Assembly (NCBI GenBank): GCA_964481005.1
Contig: CAYZRY010000001.1
Location: 31,548-95,547 of the forward strand
Direction: 5' to 3'
Source of the DNA: CAYZRY01 sp964481005
Lineage (GTDB): Bacteria > Bacillota_I > Bacilli_A > RF39 > UBA660
Length of the DNA stretch: 64,000 bases
Part shown: piece by piece, positions 53,074-61,347 of the stretch
Layout: the number at the start of each line of letters is the position of its first letter
Position numbering within the stretch: the first letter of the stretch is position 1
Program-made: the position numbers and the translations under genes
Notes under the pieces: generated by a model
Told to the model about the DNA's origin: nothing
The model's input: the letters and a program-made list of their open reading frames with translations, nothing else
Databases searched by the model: none

Positions 53074-53754
53074 ATGTACGAACGTTTATCGATGTTAATT
53101 AGTAAAGAAGAATTAGCCAAACTATTTAGTAGTAGAGTAGTCATTATCGGCGTCGGTGGTGTCGGGGGACATGTCGCCGAAGCATTAGTTCGCTCCGGGG
53201 TTAAAAATCTTTTACTAATTGATTTTGACAAAATTGAATTGAGCAATAAAAATAGACAGTTGATTGCGCTTGATTCAACGATTGGTAAAGATAAAGTTCA
53301 TGTTTTAAAGAATAGATTAATTGATATTGATCAAGAGGCTAATATCGAAGTAGCAAAATTATATTTAGATAGTTCAAATATAGATATCATCAAAGATTAT
53401 AAAGCTGATTATGTCATCGATGCTTGTGATAGTTTAAATACTAAAAAAAGTATTGTTGAACTATGTCAAGATAATGGCATAGCTCTTATCTCATCGATGG
53501 GTACAGGTAATCGTTTTGATCCAAGTAAACTTAAAATAGCAAAGCTTTCTAAAACTAGTGGAGACCCACTAGCTAAGATTATGCGCAAGTGGTTAAAAGA
53601 TGAAAGAAGAAAAGATATCGTTGTTTTATCTAGTGATGAACTTCCTGTCAAGACGGGACAGAGAGCTCCAGGATCGACGGCATTTGTTCCAAGCTCCGCT
53701 GGTATTATGATAGCTAGTTATGTCTTTAAAGAGATAATAAAAAAAGAGCGTTAA
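53074..53754 (+). CDS. tcdA: tRNA threonylcarbamoyladenosine dehydratase
   Basis: ThiF/E1-like ATP-dependent enzyme that cyclises t6A37 to ct6A37. The ATP-binding VIIGVGGVGGHVAEALVRSG and the following DFDKIELSNKNRQ (Arg/Asn adenylation site) are clear, and AAG-type C-terminus GQRAPGSTAFVPSSAGIMIASYV fits TcdA. 226 residues. ATG 53074 has GAGGTAA upstream. It follows the 6S RNA at 13 bp and may be transcribed by read-through. A bidirectional terminator separates it from lexA. Confidence 0.93.
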   Translation: MYERLSMLISKEELAKLFSSRVVIIGVGGVGGHVAEALVRSGVKNLLLIDFDKIELSNKNRQLIALDSTIGKDKVHVLKNRLIDIDQEANIEVAKLYLDSSNIDIIKDYKADYVIDACDSLNTKKSIVELCQDNGIALISSMGTGNRFDPSKLKIAKLSKTSGDPLAKIMRKWLKDERRKDIVVLSSDELPVKTGQRAPGSTAFVPSSAGIMIASYVFKEIIKKER

Positions 53755-53763
53755 GCTCTTTAT
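53743..53763. terminator. Bidirectional terminator between tcdA and lexA
   Basis: AAAGAGC (53743-53749) pairs with GCTCTTT (53755-53761), loop GTTAA; A- and T-runs serve both convergent genes and cover both stop codons. Confidence 0.85.
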
Positions 53764-54377
53764 ATTTTGCGATAAATTCCAATTACTTTGCCAAGAATAC
53801 TAGCTTCTTCAAGAATAATTGGTTCCATTGTTTTATTTTGAGGTTGCAGTCTAATGTGATCTTTTTCTTTGTAGAAAGATTTTAGTGTAACTTCATTTTC
53901 ACCAGTCATAGCTACGACCATATCACCATTGTTAGCATCGTTTCTTCTTTCGATGATAGCAATGTCGCCGTCAAGAATGCCCGCTTCAATCATCGATGAA
54001 CCACTTACTTTTAAACCGAATGCTTCTCGTTTAATTGGTATCATGCTAGTTGGTACAGTAAAGTATTCATCAGGCATAGCGATTGCTTCGATAGGTGAAC
54101 CAGCTGTAACTTTACCAATGAGTGGTATTTCGACGCTAGATTCATCTTTTTGAATAAACTCATTATCGACTAGTAGTTCCATCGCTCTATTTTTAGAATC
54201 GTTCTTTTTGATATAACCTTTTTCTTCAAGTTTTCCTAAATGAAAGTGAGTAGTTGCCGGAGAACTTAATCCAAGTAGGGCGCCAATTTCCCTAACTGTT
54301 GGTGGGAAACCATTCTTGGCCATATATTTTTTGATGGTCATCAAGATTTCTTCTTGTCGTTTTGTAAGCTTTTCCAT
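53760..54377 (-). CDS. lexA: SOS repressor LexA
   Basis: Repressor of the DNA damage response. The N-terminal winged helix occupies about residues 1-65 (FPPTVREIGALLGLSSPATTHFHLGKLE in two parts). The autocleavage site is Ala92-Gly93 in TAGSP. The S24 catalytic dyad is Ser128 (GSSM) and Lys166 (VTLKSF). 205 residues, normal. It is divergently transcribed from an unknown gene, with two LexA-type boxes in the shared upstream region, implying autoregulation. Confidence 0.96.
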   Translation of the reverse strand: MEKLTKRQEEILMTIKKYMAKNGFPPTVREIGALLGLSSPATTHFHLGKLEEKGYIKKNDSKNRAMELLVDNEFIQKDESSVEIPLIGKVTAGSPIEAIAMPDEYFTVPTSMIPIKREAFGLKVSGSSMIEAGILDGDIAIIERRNDANNGDMVVAMTGENEVTLKSFYKEKDHIRLQPQNKTMEPIILEEASILGKVIGIYRKI

Positions 54378-54397
54378 TTTATCACCTCTATATCAAA

Positions 54398-54467
54398 AGA
54401 ATAACACAAACAAATGTTTAAGTCAAACAAATGTTTATATTGAAAAAATGTTGGTTTGTGTTATTCT
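54398..54467. promoter_or_regulatory. Shared lexA/54486 control region with two LexA boxes and inverted promoters
   Basis: Two identical AAACAAATGTTT palindromes lie at 54408-54419 and 54425-54436 (centres 17 bp apart), matching the AAACnnnnGTTT form of the Bacillus-type SOS box (consensus GAACnnnnGTTC). A 14-bp perfect inverted repeat (AGAATAACACAAAC at 54398-54411 and its complement at 54454-54467) puts a TATTCT -10 at each edge. For lexA: TTGACT, 17 bp, TATTCT, with one box in the spacer and the other overlapping the -35. For the divergent gene: TTGAAA at 54440-54445, 16 bp, TATTCT, with the second box 3 bp upstream of the -35. Confidence 0.85.
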
Positions 54468-54485
54468 ATAAATTAGGAGGATCTT

Positions 54486-55367
54486 ATGAATAAGAAAAGA
54501 ACTTTTATTTTACTTAGTGCGATTGTCATAGTTTCAATACTAGGTATAATCGTCGGAACTTATTTATTTTACAACAAGGAAAAACCTAAGGAAGATGTAA
54601 AACCTGGTGAAAAAACAGAGGAAAAGAAACCAGTTAATACAGTTGATGAGAGTATCAGTGAAGAACTTCGCAACTTTATGTCTTTCTATATAACTGAGGA
54701 AACAGCTAGTAGCGAAGTGTCTACGCTCGGACTGTTTTCTAAAGAAAGGGATGCAAAAACACTTGATGATAAGCAAAAGTTTGCGCTTGCTTTCTACTAT
54801 TTAGATCAAAATGATTTTGTTCGTATGGATAGTAGTGAAGATGAATACACCCTCGAAGTAGCAAAAATAGATGCAGCCATGAAGAAAGCACTTGGACCTG
54901 ACGTTACATATGAAATAGGTAGAGGCGTAGATTACTACGTACGATTAGGTCATTTTACCGATGATAAATTCTCGTTTGTTTCAGTTCGCTATCTGCCAGA
55001 TTTATCTAAATTTCATTTTAAACCAGCGGGAATAGGTTTCTTCTGGTGCGGACCAAGTAGTCTCTATAGTTACTTTGATCGCGCTGCTAAAGACGGTAGC
55101 GATATCTTGCTAACTTACAAAGTACTTTATACTGATAACACAGCAGCGGAATGCTCAGATAAAGTGACTTATAAAATGTACAGTGATGCAGCTAGAACAA
55201 AAGAGATAACTGAATTTACTTTCGACTTTGATTTTGTCGAAACATCAAATGCTGACATTGAAAAAATTATCAAAGAAAACGCCAATAAAGCTGGCGAAAT
55301 TCAATTTAGATTTAAGAGTGATGGAACAGGTGGATATTACTTCTCAGATAGCAGCTTTGTTAAGTAA
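54486..55367 (+). CDS. Membrane-anchored protein of unknown function, divergent from lexA
   Basis: A 293-residue protein with one N-terminal transmembrane helix (about 6-29), a Lys/Glu/Pro-rich spacer (about 31-50) and an outside domain (about 55-293) containing two Cys (one in GFFWCGPSS, one in AAECSDKV) that could form a disulphide. No family recognised. AGGAGG 5 bp before ATG 54486. It shares its control region with lexA, including two LexA boxes, so it may be damage-inducible or simply a neighbour. If SOS-controlled, a small membrane cell-division inhibitor (YneA-like) comes to mind, but length and sequence do not support it. Confidence 0.7.
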   Translation: MNKKRTFILLSAIVIVSILGIIVGTYLFYNKEKPKEDVKPGEKTEEKKPVNTVDESISEELRNFMSFYITEETASSEVSTLGLFSKERDAKTLDDKQKFALAFYYLDQNDFVRMDSSEDEYTLEVAKIDAAMKKALGPDVTYEIGRGVDYYVRLGHFTDDKFSFVSVRYLPDLSKFHFKPAGIGFFWCGPSSLYSYFDRAAKDGSDILLTYKVLYTDNTAAECSDKVTYKMYSDAARTKEITEFTFDFDFVETSNADIEKIIKENANKAGEIQFRFKSDGTGGYYFSDSSFVK

Positions 55368-55396
55368 TTGACAAAAACCCCTAAAAATGTTATCCT
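55368..55396 (+). promoter_or_regulatory. Promoter of the gene at 55443
   Basis: TTGACA (55368-55373), 17 bp, TATCCT (55391-55396). It begins at the base after the upstream stop codon. Confidence 0.75.
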
Positions 55397-55442
55397 ATTA
55401 TCTTAACTTTAAATTAGTATTGTTAAGAGCAAGGAGACTTGT

Positions 55443-56282
55443 ATGAGTAAGGCAACATTGACATATGTTATAAATAAGGGAACTAATAACGATAACTCTG
55501 TTTTATATCTTGAGTCAGGGTCACTTAGATATGTGGATTACTGTACAAAAAGGTTTAAAGACGAAAATATGCTCATTGGAAGCCCTCTTTACTATTCGAG
55601 AATTGTCGAGTTTAGAAATAGAGTAGGAGCAACCAATGATGGGGAATTATTAGTTTCATATATTGAAGATTCTGATAGACGTGAAATATTGCCTATTCTC
55701 TTTGATGAGGAAAAGGAAATAGTTACGACTCTCGGTATCAGTGCTCATGAGACTAACGAGATAGAAAATGCTAGACATCTGTTATGGACTAGTAAAGATG
55801 ACCGTTATTTAAAGGCCTTCCTTGATGATAAGCGTTTTGCTGAGACGACCTTTTACAATATTAAATTAACTAGTAACAAAGAATATCAAGCAGCTTTTGA
55901 AGCAGGTTTTAAACCAGAGTTAATAGGTAGTGATAATTATCTTAGTATCGAGGAAATATTAAATTATAAATTGCAAAACTCTAGTAAAAAAGCAATGCGA
56001 AGCTTGATCGAAGATGCCCTTGAAGTATGGAAAGAAAAGATCTATGAACTAGATCATGATCAGTTATATTACTACGCAAGAAATCTTCGCCTGATTGAAA
56101 AACAATACAATAAATACTTAAAAGAAAAGAAAGCTGTCGTTCATTTGGACATAGCTAGTCAAAATTTATATAACGCTGTAGATAATGGCGTCAAATTAAT
56201 CGAAGTTCCGGTTTCAGGAAGACATACATATCGTGCTAGATCTAAACAAAAGATTCTAGCTGACGATAGAAAGGCAGCATAA
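55443..56282 (+). CDS. Unknown cytosolic protein
   Basis: A 279-residue hydrophilic protein without signal, membrane segment or motif I recognise. The C-terminal half is helical and rich in Lys and Tyr (YYYARNLRLIEKQYNKYLKEKK). AAGGAG is 6 bp upstream of ATG 55443; its own promoter and terminator make it a single unit between the lexA-divergent gene and xerC/D. Confidence 0.7.
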   Translation: MSKATLTYVINKGTNNDNSVLYLESGSLRYVDYCTKRFKDENMLIGSPLYYSRIVEFRNRVGATNDGELLVSYIEDSDRREILPILFDEEKEIVTTLGISAHETNEIENARHLLWTSKDDRYLKAFLDDKRFAETTFYNIKLTSNKEYQAAFEAGFKPELIGSDNYLSIEEILNYKLQNSSKKAMRSLIEDALEVWKEKIYELDHDQLYYYARNLRLIEKQYNKYLKEKKAVVHLDIASQNLYNAVDNGVKLIEVPVSGRHTYRARSKQKILADDRKAA

Positions 56283-56306
56283 AGAGATGGGTAACTATCT
56301 CTTTTA
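56282..56306 (+). terminator. Terminator after the gene at 55443
   Basis: AAAGAGAT pairs with ATCTCTTT around GGGTAACT, followed by a short T-run. Confidence 0.7.
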
Positions 56307-56311
56307 ATTTT

Positions 56312-57196
56312 ATGAGGGAAGTAGAAAAATATTTAGACATATTAAAAGTAGAGAAAAAATATTCAGAGCACACGATAAAAAGTTATCATGATGATCTTGA
56401 AGAATATTTTAACTTTTTAGATAGAGAAAAAATAGCTTATCAAAAAGTTACTTATGACAATGTCAGAAACTTTTTAAAAGAACTCAATGACAAAGATAAT
56501 TCAAGTCGTACTGTATCTAGAAAAATAAGTTCTTTAAGGGGTTTTTATAAATATTTAACGAAACAAAAAAAGATTGAAAACAATCCCTTTACATTAATCA
56601 AATTACCTAAAAAGGAAAAGAAGTTACCGAGATTCTTTTACTACAACGAACTTGAAGTCCTATTTGAAGAACCTCGACTTAACACAACCTTAGGTCAGCG
56701 CAATCGTTTGATTTTAGAACTTCTTTATGCAACCGGAGTGCGCGTTAGTGAACTTATAAATATTAAGCGCAGTGATTTACTTGGTGATCGCACTATCAAA
56801 GTAATGGGAAAGGGCAGTAAAGAGCGTATTGTTAGATACGGGGAATATGCCGAAGAAATCTTAAACCTCTATTTGCATGATGGATATATTGCTCTAAACA
56901 AAGACAAACTAGATTATATCTTTTTAAATGATCGAGGTGGTAAACTGACAACACGCGGGGTCAGATATATTCTCGATAAAATAATTAGTGATACTTCTCT
57001 TGAAAAAAAGATTTCACCCCATATGCTAAGACACAGTTTTGCAACGCATCTCGTTAATGAGGGCTGTGATATTCTAAGTGTCAAAGAATTACTTGGTCAC
57101 GAGAGCCTATCATCGACATCAGTCTATACCCATGTAAGTAATGCAAGACTTCGCGATGTCTATTTTAAAACTCATCCAAGAGCAAAGAAAAAGTAG
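56312..57196 (+). CDS. Tyrosine recombinase XerC/XerD
   Basis: Site-specific recombinase for chromosome dimer resolution. The SAM-like N-terminal domain spans 1-90 and the catalytic domain has Arg144 (TGVRVSELI), Lys168 (GKGSKER), His237 and Arg240 (HMLRHSFATH), His263 (LGHESL) and Tyr272 (VYTHV). 294 residues, normal for XerC/D. No phage or integron genes and no attachment site are adjacent, so a housekeeping role is most likely. Which of XerC or XerD it represents is not clear. The start has no strong ribosome site (TTTTAATTTTATG). Confidence 0.9.
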   Translation: MREVEKYLDILKVEKKYSEHTIKSYHDDLEEYFNFLDREKIAYQKVTYDNVRNFLKELNDKDNSSRTVSRKISSLRGFYKYLTKQKKIENNPFTLIKLPKKEKKLPRFFYYNELEVLFEEPRLNTTLGQRNRLILELLYATGVRVSELINIKRSDLLGDRTIKVMGKGSKERIVRYGEYAEEILNLYLHDGYIALNKDKLDYIFLNDRGGKLTTRGVRYILDKIISDTSLEKKISPHMLRHSFATHLVNEGCDILSVKELLGHESLSSTSVYTHVSNARLRDVYFKTHPRAKKK

Positions 57197-57212
57197 TTAA
57201 AACTACTTTTTT
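57189..57212. terminator. Bidirectional terminator between xerC/D and the membrane protein gene
   Basis: AAAAGTAGT and ACTACTTTT arms, loop of about TTAA, with A- and T-runs; covers both stop codons. Confidence 0.8.
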
Positions 57213-57733
57213 AATTGGTTTATACCTTTTAGTATCATTGAGACTCCAGCTACTAATACTAGAGCAAAAAAGATTGTATATAAAGTGCCGATTATCTCTC
57301 CGGCAAAAAGAATTAAGAGTAGACCAATTACGATAGTTGTAACGGGTGGATAGTTGTCACTTAGTAGTAAACTAAGTAGTGCTTTTACAAGTAAGAAACC
57401 ACCTATTATCTGCAGTAACATCGCCAGTGTTCCAATTGGATTAAGTAAGATATACAAAGCAATTAATAGGGTCAATGTTATTTGAACGATCTCACTTAAG
57501 AAAATAACTTTATCTAAATTTTTAATAACTACATATAGTTTTCTAAGGGCATGCATAATCATAATAACTGGAAGGATTATAATTATTACTTTTAGAAAGA
57601 AAGCATCATCGATAAATAGGGCCATTAGAGCAATTATTGTCAGAAGTATCCCTCCGATTAAAGTCGATAGGTTATCTTTCAGTTCTTTTTGTTTGTTTTC
57701 TTTTTGGAATCTATCTCCATCTATTATTTTCAT
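57203..57733 (-). CDS. DUF308-like membrane protein
   Basis: A 176-residue protein with about six hydrophobic helices (residues 22-172) after a charged N-terminus of about 20 residues. The pattern resembles the DUF308/HdeD family of short membrane proteins with paired helices, but I have no diagnostic motif. AGGAGG-like GGAGG lies upstream of the ATG on the minus strand. It is divergent from secA. Confidence 0.65.
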   Translation of the reverse strand: MKIIDGDRFQKENKQKELKDNLSTLIGGILLTIIALMALFIDDAFFLKVIIIILPVIMIMHALRKLYVVIKNLDKVIFLSEIVQITLTLLIALYILLNPIGTLAMLLQIIGGFLLVKALLSLLLSDNYPPVTTIVIGLLLILFAGEIIGTLYTIFFALVLVAGVSMILKGINQLKK

Positions 57734-57782
57734 AAAACCTCCATGTAGATTGTACTATAAAAAGAAAATAATGTAAAAACAA

Positions 57783-57811
57783 TTGTATATATAGGCTAAA
57801 TATCGTATAAT
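57783..57811 (+). promoter_or_regulatory. secA promoter
   Basis: TTGTAT (57783-57788), 17 bp, TATAAT (57806-57811), 24 bp before the start codon. Confidence 0.7.
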
Positions 57812-57835
57812 TATTACATATAGTAGAGGTGTGAC

Positions 57836-60800
57836 ATGTTTGAGAATTTTCTTGGTAAAACTAAAGAACAAAAATTTGCAGATATGGAATTAGTAAAAGA
57901 TCAAATTCTTGCTAGACAAGAAGCTTTTAGAAGCCTTACTGACGAACAAATATTAACTGTATCAAGCAATATTAAAGCTCGTATTAGAGCTGAACTAAAA
58001 GAATTAGGACAAAAACCTAGTAAAGAAGAAAGAAAAGAAATACTCGATAAATATCTAGTAGATTCTTTTGCACTGGCTAAAGAAGTTGTCAAAAGAGAGT
58101 GCGGTTTTGAACTACACGATGTTCAGGTTATTGGTGGGATAGCCCTTCATAACGGTGAGGTAGCTCAGTTAGCAACAGGTGAAGGAAAAACCCTTATGGC
58201 AACTATGCCGGTTTTTCTAAATGGAATGGCTGGGGATGGAACTCACGTCTTAGCACCTAACTCTTACCTTGCAGCTCGTGATGCTGAAAATAACAGTAAG
58301 ATATTTACGAGACTAGGTCTATCGACAGGAATTATTCCTGATGGTAGAACAAGAGCTAACTTAAATGAGATTAAGGCTGCTTTTGCCTGTGATGTCACAT
58401 ATTCAAGTTCAGCTAATTTAATTTTTAACTTTCTTCATGACGGAATGGCTATCGACAAAGAGCAAATGGCTAATTCGATGGAGAGATACAATTTTGTCGT
58501 AGTCGATGAAGTTGATTCGGTTTTACTTGATGATGCCAGAACGCCACTAATTATATCTGGTATATCTGAAGCAGACAGAGCTCGAGATATTAACGGAGTA
58601 TTAGCATCGATTCAGGAGAGCTTCATCGAAGAAAACGCTAGAGCTACAAGAGCAGACGATGCTATTTTTAAAATATATAAATTAGATAAAATAAAGAGAA
58701 AACTATATGAAAATAACAATGCAACTAAGATGCAATTACTAGAAGACGGTTTAGTCCATGTTCTCAGTAGTACAGCAGAGTACGAGATGGTAGTAAATAA
58801 CCGTTTTGAAAAAAAAGAATCACAAAATGTAATGGATACTTATGCTATTATCATCGATAAATCAACTGGAAATTTCCAAGTTACTGCCCTAGGGGAACGA
58901 ATGATTAGTAAGTATTACATCGGTAGTGAAGTTGACAAAGCCTTTTATGAAGATTTAGGTAAAATGCTTGAAATAAGAGCTAGTAATGGTCATCCAAAGT
59001 ATCGTAACGGCGAAGACTTTGTCATTCATCAATATGGAAATCAGCAAGTGTTAAAACTAACAGATCATGGTTATGAAAAAGTACTTCGTGATCGTGATAA
59101 TGAAAAAATTAATGCTATTTACGATGGACGTAAATTTGCTCAGGAATATGTAGCGGATTTAGATAGTATCAATAACTCAATCAAGGCTTATTGGACGTTA
59201 AAGCAAGGCGTAGACTATGTCTTAAGTGATGTCAAAGAAGGAAGAGATTATGTCGAAGGCTATGCCAATAAAAAGCTAACTCTTATCCAAGGGGGAAGAA
59301 CTGCTGCCGATAGAACTTATGCTGACGGTATGCAGCTTGCGCTTGAAAAGAAAGAGCAGCGTCTTATCGATGCTAGTAAATCCAAAGAAAAAGGTATGAA
59401 TATCAGATTGATTGAATCGAAAAGTACACCAGAGCTAGCTTCAATATCTCAATCGACTTTCTTTTCACTTTATTCAGTTCTTGGTGGAATGACTGGAACT
59501 AGTGCAATAGAATCATTCGATATGATGTATGGTATCGATACAACTGAACTGCCTAAACATGTTACTTATGAAGCAGAAAAATTAAGACGCATGGGTAAAG
59601 AACCAGAGGTTCAATATATTAATTACAATGATAAAAGATATATTAAACCAAGTGGTATGAAAACAGTCAAAGATGAATTTTATTTCACTCATACAGATAA
59701 AACAGGAAAAGAAGTATCTGGTGATGAAGCTAAATTTAATAAGTTAATCGAAGAGTTAAAGATATCTATATCCAAGGGACAACCGGTACTTATTTCGACA
59801 ACATCAGTTGAAGAATCAGAAAAAGTCCAAGCTAAAATAAGAGAACATTTACGTTTTGAAGTACCACTTCTAAATGCCAATACCAAGAATGAAGCAGAGA
59901 TTATTTCAAAAGCTGGTAGATTTGGGGCAATTACGATTTCGACAGAGATGGCTGGACGTGGAACAGATATTAAATTAGGGGGAGAACTAGATCCAAATGA
60001 TCGTCAGGAAATCTTTATCAATTTAGCTAAAAGACGTTTTATGGCTCATGCAGCAGAAACTGGAATAGATTTATCAAATCAAGCAGTATCTACGCAAGCT
60101 CAAAAAGAATTTATGGCTAGAGAACTGGCAAAATTAAGAGCAGATGCCAAAGCTATTTGGATGCACAATCACGAAGAAGAAAAAAATCGTGTAATGCTAG
60201 CTGGTGGTTTGAAGATTGTTGGAGTAGGTCACTTTATGTTTGACCGAGTCGATCGCCAAGTAGTTGGTCGAAGTGCTAGACAAGGTGATCCAGGTGAAGC
60301 AATATTCTTATCTTCGGAAGAAGATTTATCAAAGATTGGTGTATACCCAAGTGATTATAAAAGATTAGTTGATCGTGCTAAGCGAAATGGAGAAAATGTT
60401 TTACGTGGCAAAGAATACGAAGAACTAGTGCGTGACAAACAAGCTCACAATGAAATGTTAGCAGCTAGTCATATTAAAAGTTCACTTAAAATCGAAGCGA
60501 TTATTCAAGATATTAGATTGCAGTTTAGAGGACAACAAGACCAGCTCAAAAAGACTGAAAATTATTCTCAAGTAGTAGACTATATGATTGAGAAATCAGT
60601 TGAACAGATGATAATTGAAAACGCTGGTAAAGAACTTAGTTCTAAAACGAAGATGGCTAAATCAGGTATCGATTTAAATAGATTGCGCCGAGAAGCTAAA
60701 GAATATTTGGATATAGATTTACCTGAAGGTGTTAGAGCTAAAGCAACAGTCAAGGATTTAGCTATTGTCATGATGCGACAGGCTCAGCGCAAACATCATC

Positions 60801-61258
60801 AAAATATCGTCAGTAAAATGACTCCGGAAGAATACAAAAATAAGTACAATGTTGAATTGATGGATATGTTTTCAAATACGTGGACAAAGTTCACCGATAC
60901 AGTTGAAACAGAAAAAAATCAAGAAGTACTAGATTCGTTAGTTAAATATGACCAACGTTCTAAAATAGAATATCGTATACCTGCTAACTATAATCAAGTT
61001 GTCAGAGAAAGTAGATTTGATATTGCCTCGTTTATATTAACTGGAAGAAAGACTTCATATTATGAAGATAGACGAGAAAAAGAACTTGTTGAACAAGTCG
61101 AAGACGAATACGATATGACACCGAGTGTCAAGACTGTCAAAAACATTTATGCTTATAGTTCAGCTAGTGTTTTAGGCTTTGGAGCTCGTGTTAACAAGGG
61201 AGCACCACAAGGAGTAGTCCTAGAAAACGATGATATTGTTTCAATGAAATTTAAATAA
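57836..61258 (+). CDS. secA: SecA-family translocase ATPase, long and divergent
   Basis: A 1140-residue SecA protein; bacterial SecA has about 800-900. Conserved motor motifs: ATGEGKT (113-119), VVDEVDSVLLDDARTPLIISG (from 222), GGMTGTSAIESF, STEMAGRGTDIKLGG and VGRSARQGDPGEA. Departures from the family are many: APNSYLAARDA for the usual VNDYLAxRDA, VGRSARQ for RGRSGRQ, and GVGHFMFDRVDRQ for the usual GTERHESRRIDNQ. About 250 extra residues occur mainly in the middle (roughly 250-540, around the preprotein-binding region) and before the C-terminus, and the C-terminal zinc motif is missing. It might be the housekeeping SecA of this lineage or an accessory paralogue; I cannot decide from the window. 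Its own promoter and terminator. Confidence 0.82.
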   Translation: MFENFLGKTKEQKFADMELVKDQILARQEAFRSLTDEQILTVSSNIKARIRAELKELGQKPSKEERKEILDKYLVDSFALAKEVVKRECGFELHDVQVIGGIALHNGEVAQLATGEGKTLMATMPVFLNGMAGDGTHVLAPNSYLAARDAENNSKIFTRLGLSTGIIPDGRTRANLNEIKAAFACDVTYSSSANLIFNFLHDGMAIDKEQMANSMERYNFVVVDEVDSVLLDDARTPLIISGISEADRARDINGVLASIQESFIEENARATRADDAIFKIYKLDKIKRKLYENNNATKMQLLEDGLVHVLSSTAEYEMVVNNRFEKKESQNVMDTYAIIIDKSTGNFQVTALGERMISKYYIGSEVDKAFYEDLGKMLEIRASNGHPKYRNGEDFVIHQYGNQQVLKLTDHGYEKVLRDRDNEKINAIYDGRKFAQEYVADLDSINNSIKAYWTLKQGVDYVLSDVKEGRDYVEGYANKKLTLIQGGRTAADRTYADGMQLALEKKEQRLIDASKSKEKGMNIRLIESKSTPELASISQSTFFSLYSVLGGMTGTSAIESFDMMYGIDTTELPKHVTYEAEKLRRMGKEPEVQYINYNDKRYIKPSGMKTVKDEFYFTHTDKTGKEVSGDEAKFNKLIEELKISISKGQPVLISTTSVEESEKVQAKIREHLRFEVPLLNANTKNEAEIISKAGRFGAITISTEMAGRGTDIKLGGELDPNDRQEIFINLAKRRFMAHAAETGIDLSNQAVSTQAQKEFMARELAKLRADAKAIWMHNHEEEKNRVMLAGGLKIVGVGHFMFDRVDRQVVGRSARQGDPGEAIFLSSEEDLSKIGVYPSDYKRLVDRAKRNGENVLRGKEYEELVRDKQAHNEMLAASHIKSSLKIEAIIQDIRLQFRGQQDQLKKTENYSQVVDYMIEKSVEQMIIENAGKELSSKTKMAKSGIDLNRLRREAKEYLDIDLPEGVRAKATVKDLAIVMMRQAQRKHHQNIVSKMTPEEYKNKYNVELMDMFSNTWTKFTDTVETEKNQEVLDSLVKYDQRSKIEYRIPANYNQVVRESRFDIASFILTGRKTSYYEDRREKELVEQVEDEYDMTPSVKTVKNIYAYSSASVLGFGARVNKGAPQGVVLENDDIVSMKFK

Positions 61259-61278
61259 AAGCACATTGTGCTTTTTTC
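61257..61278 (+). terminator. Terminator after secA
   Basis: AAAAGCAC (61257-61264) pairs with GTGCTTTT (61268-61275) around ATT, followed by T-run. Confidence 0.85.
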
Positions 61279-61291
61279 TTTTAAAAAAGCT

Positions 61292-61320
61292 TTGTTGATA
61301 TATTTTTGTTTTGTTATAAT
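61292..61320 (+). promoter_or_regulatory. ppdK promoter
   Basis: TTGTTG (61292-61297), 17 bp, TATAAT (61315-61320), followed by AAAGG and the start codon. Confidence 0.65.
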
Positions 61321-61347
61321 AGTATATGTACAGAAAGGATGATAAAA

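Noticed and set aside
54486..55367. YneA-like SOS cell-division inhibitor
   Set aside because: YneA is about 105 residues with a LysM domain; this protein has 293 residues and no LysM.
56312..57196. Tyrosine recombinase as a phage or integrative-element integrase
   Set aside because: Length and motifs are of XerC/D type, there is no adjacent tRNA or attachment-site repeat, and no phage or transfer genes are nearby.
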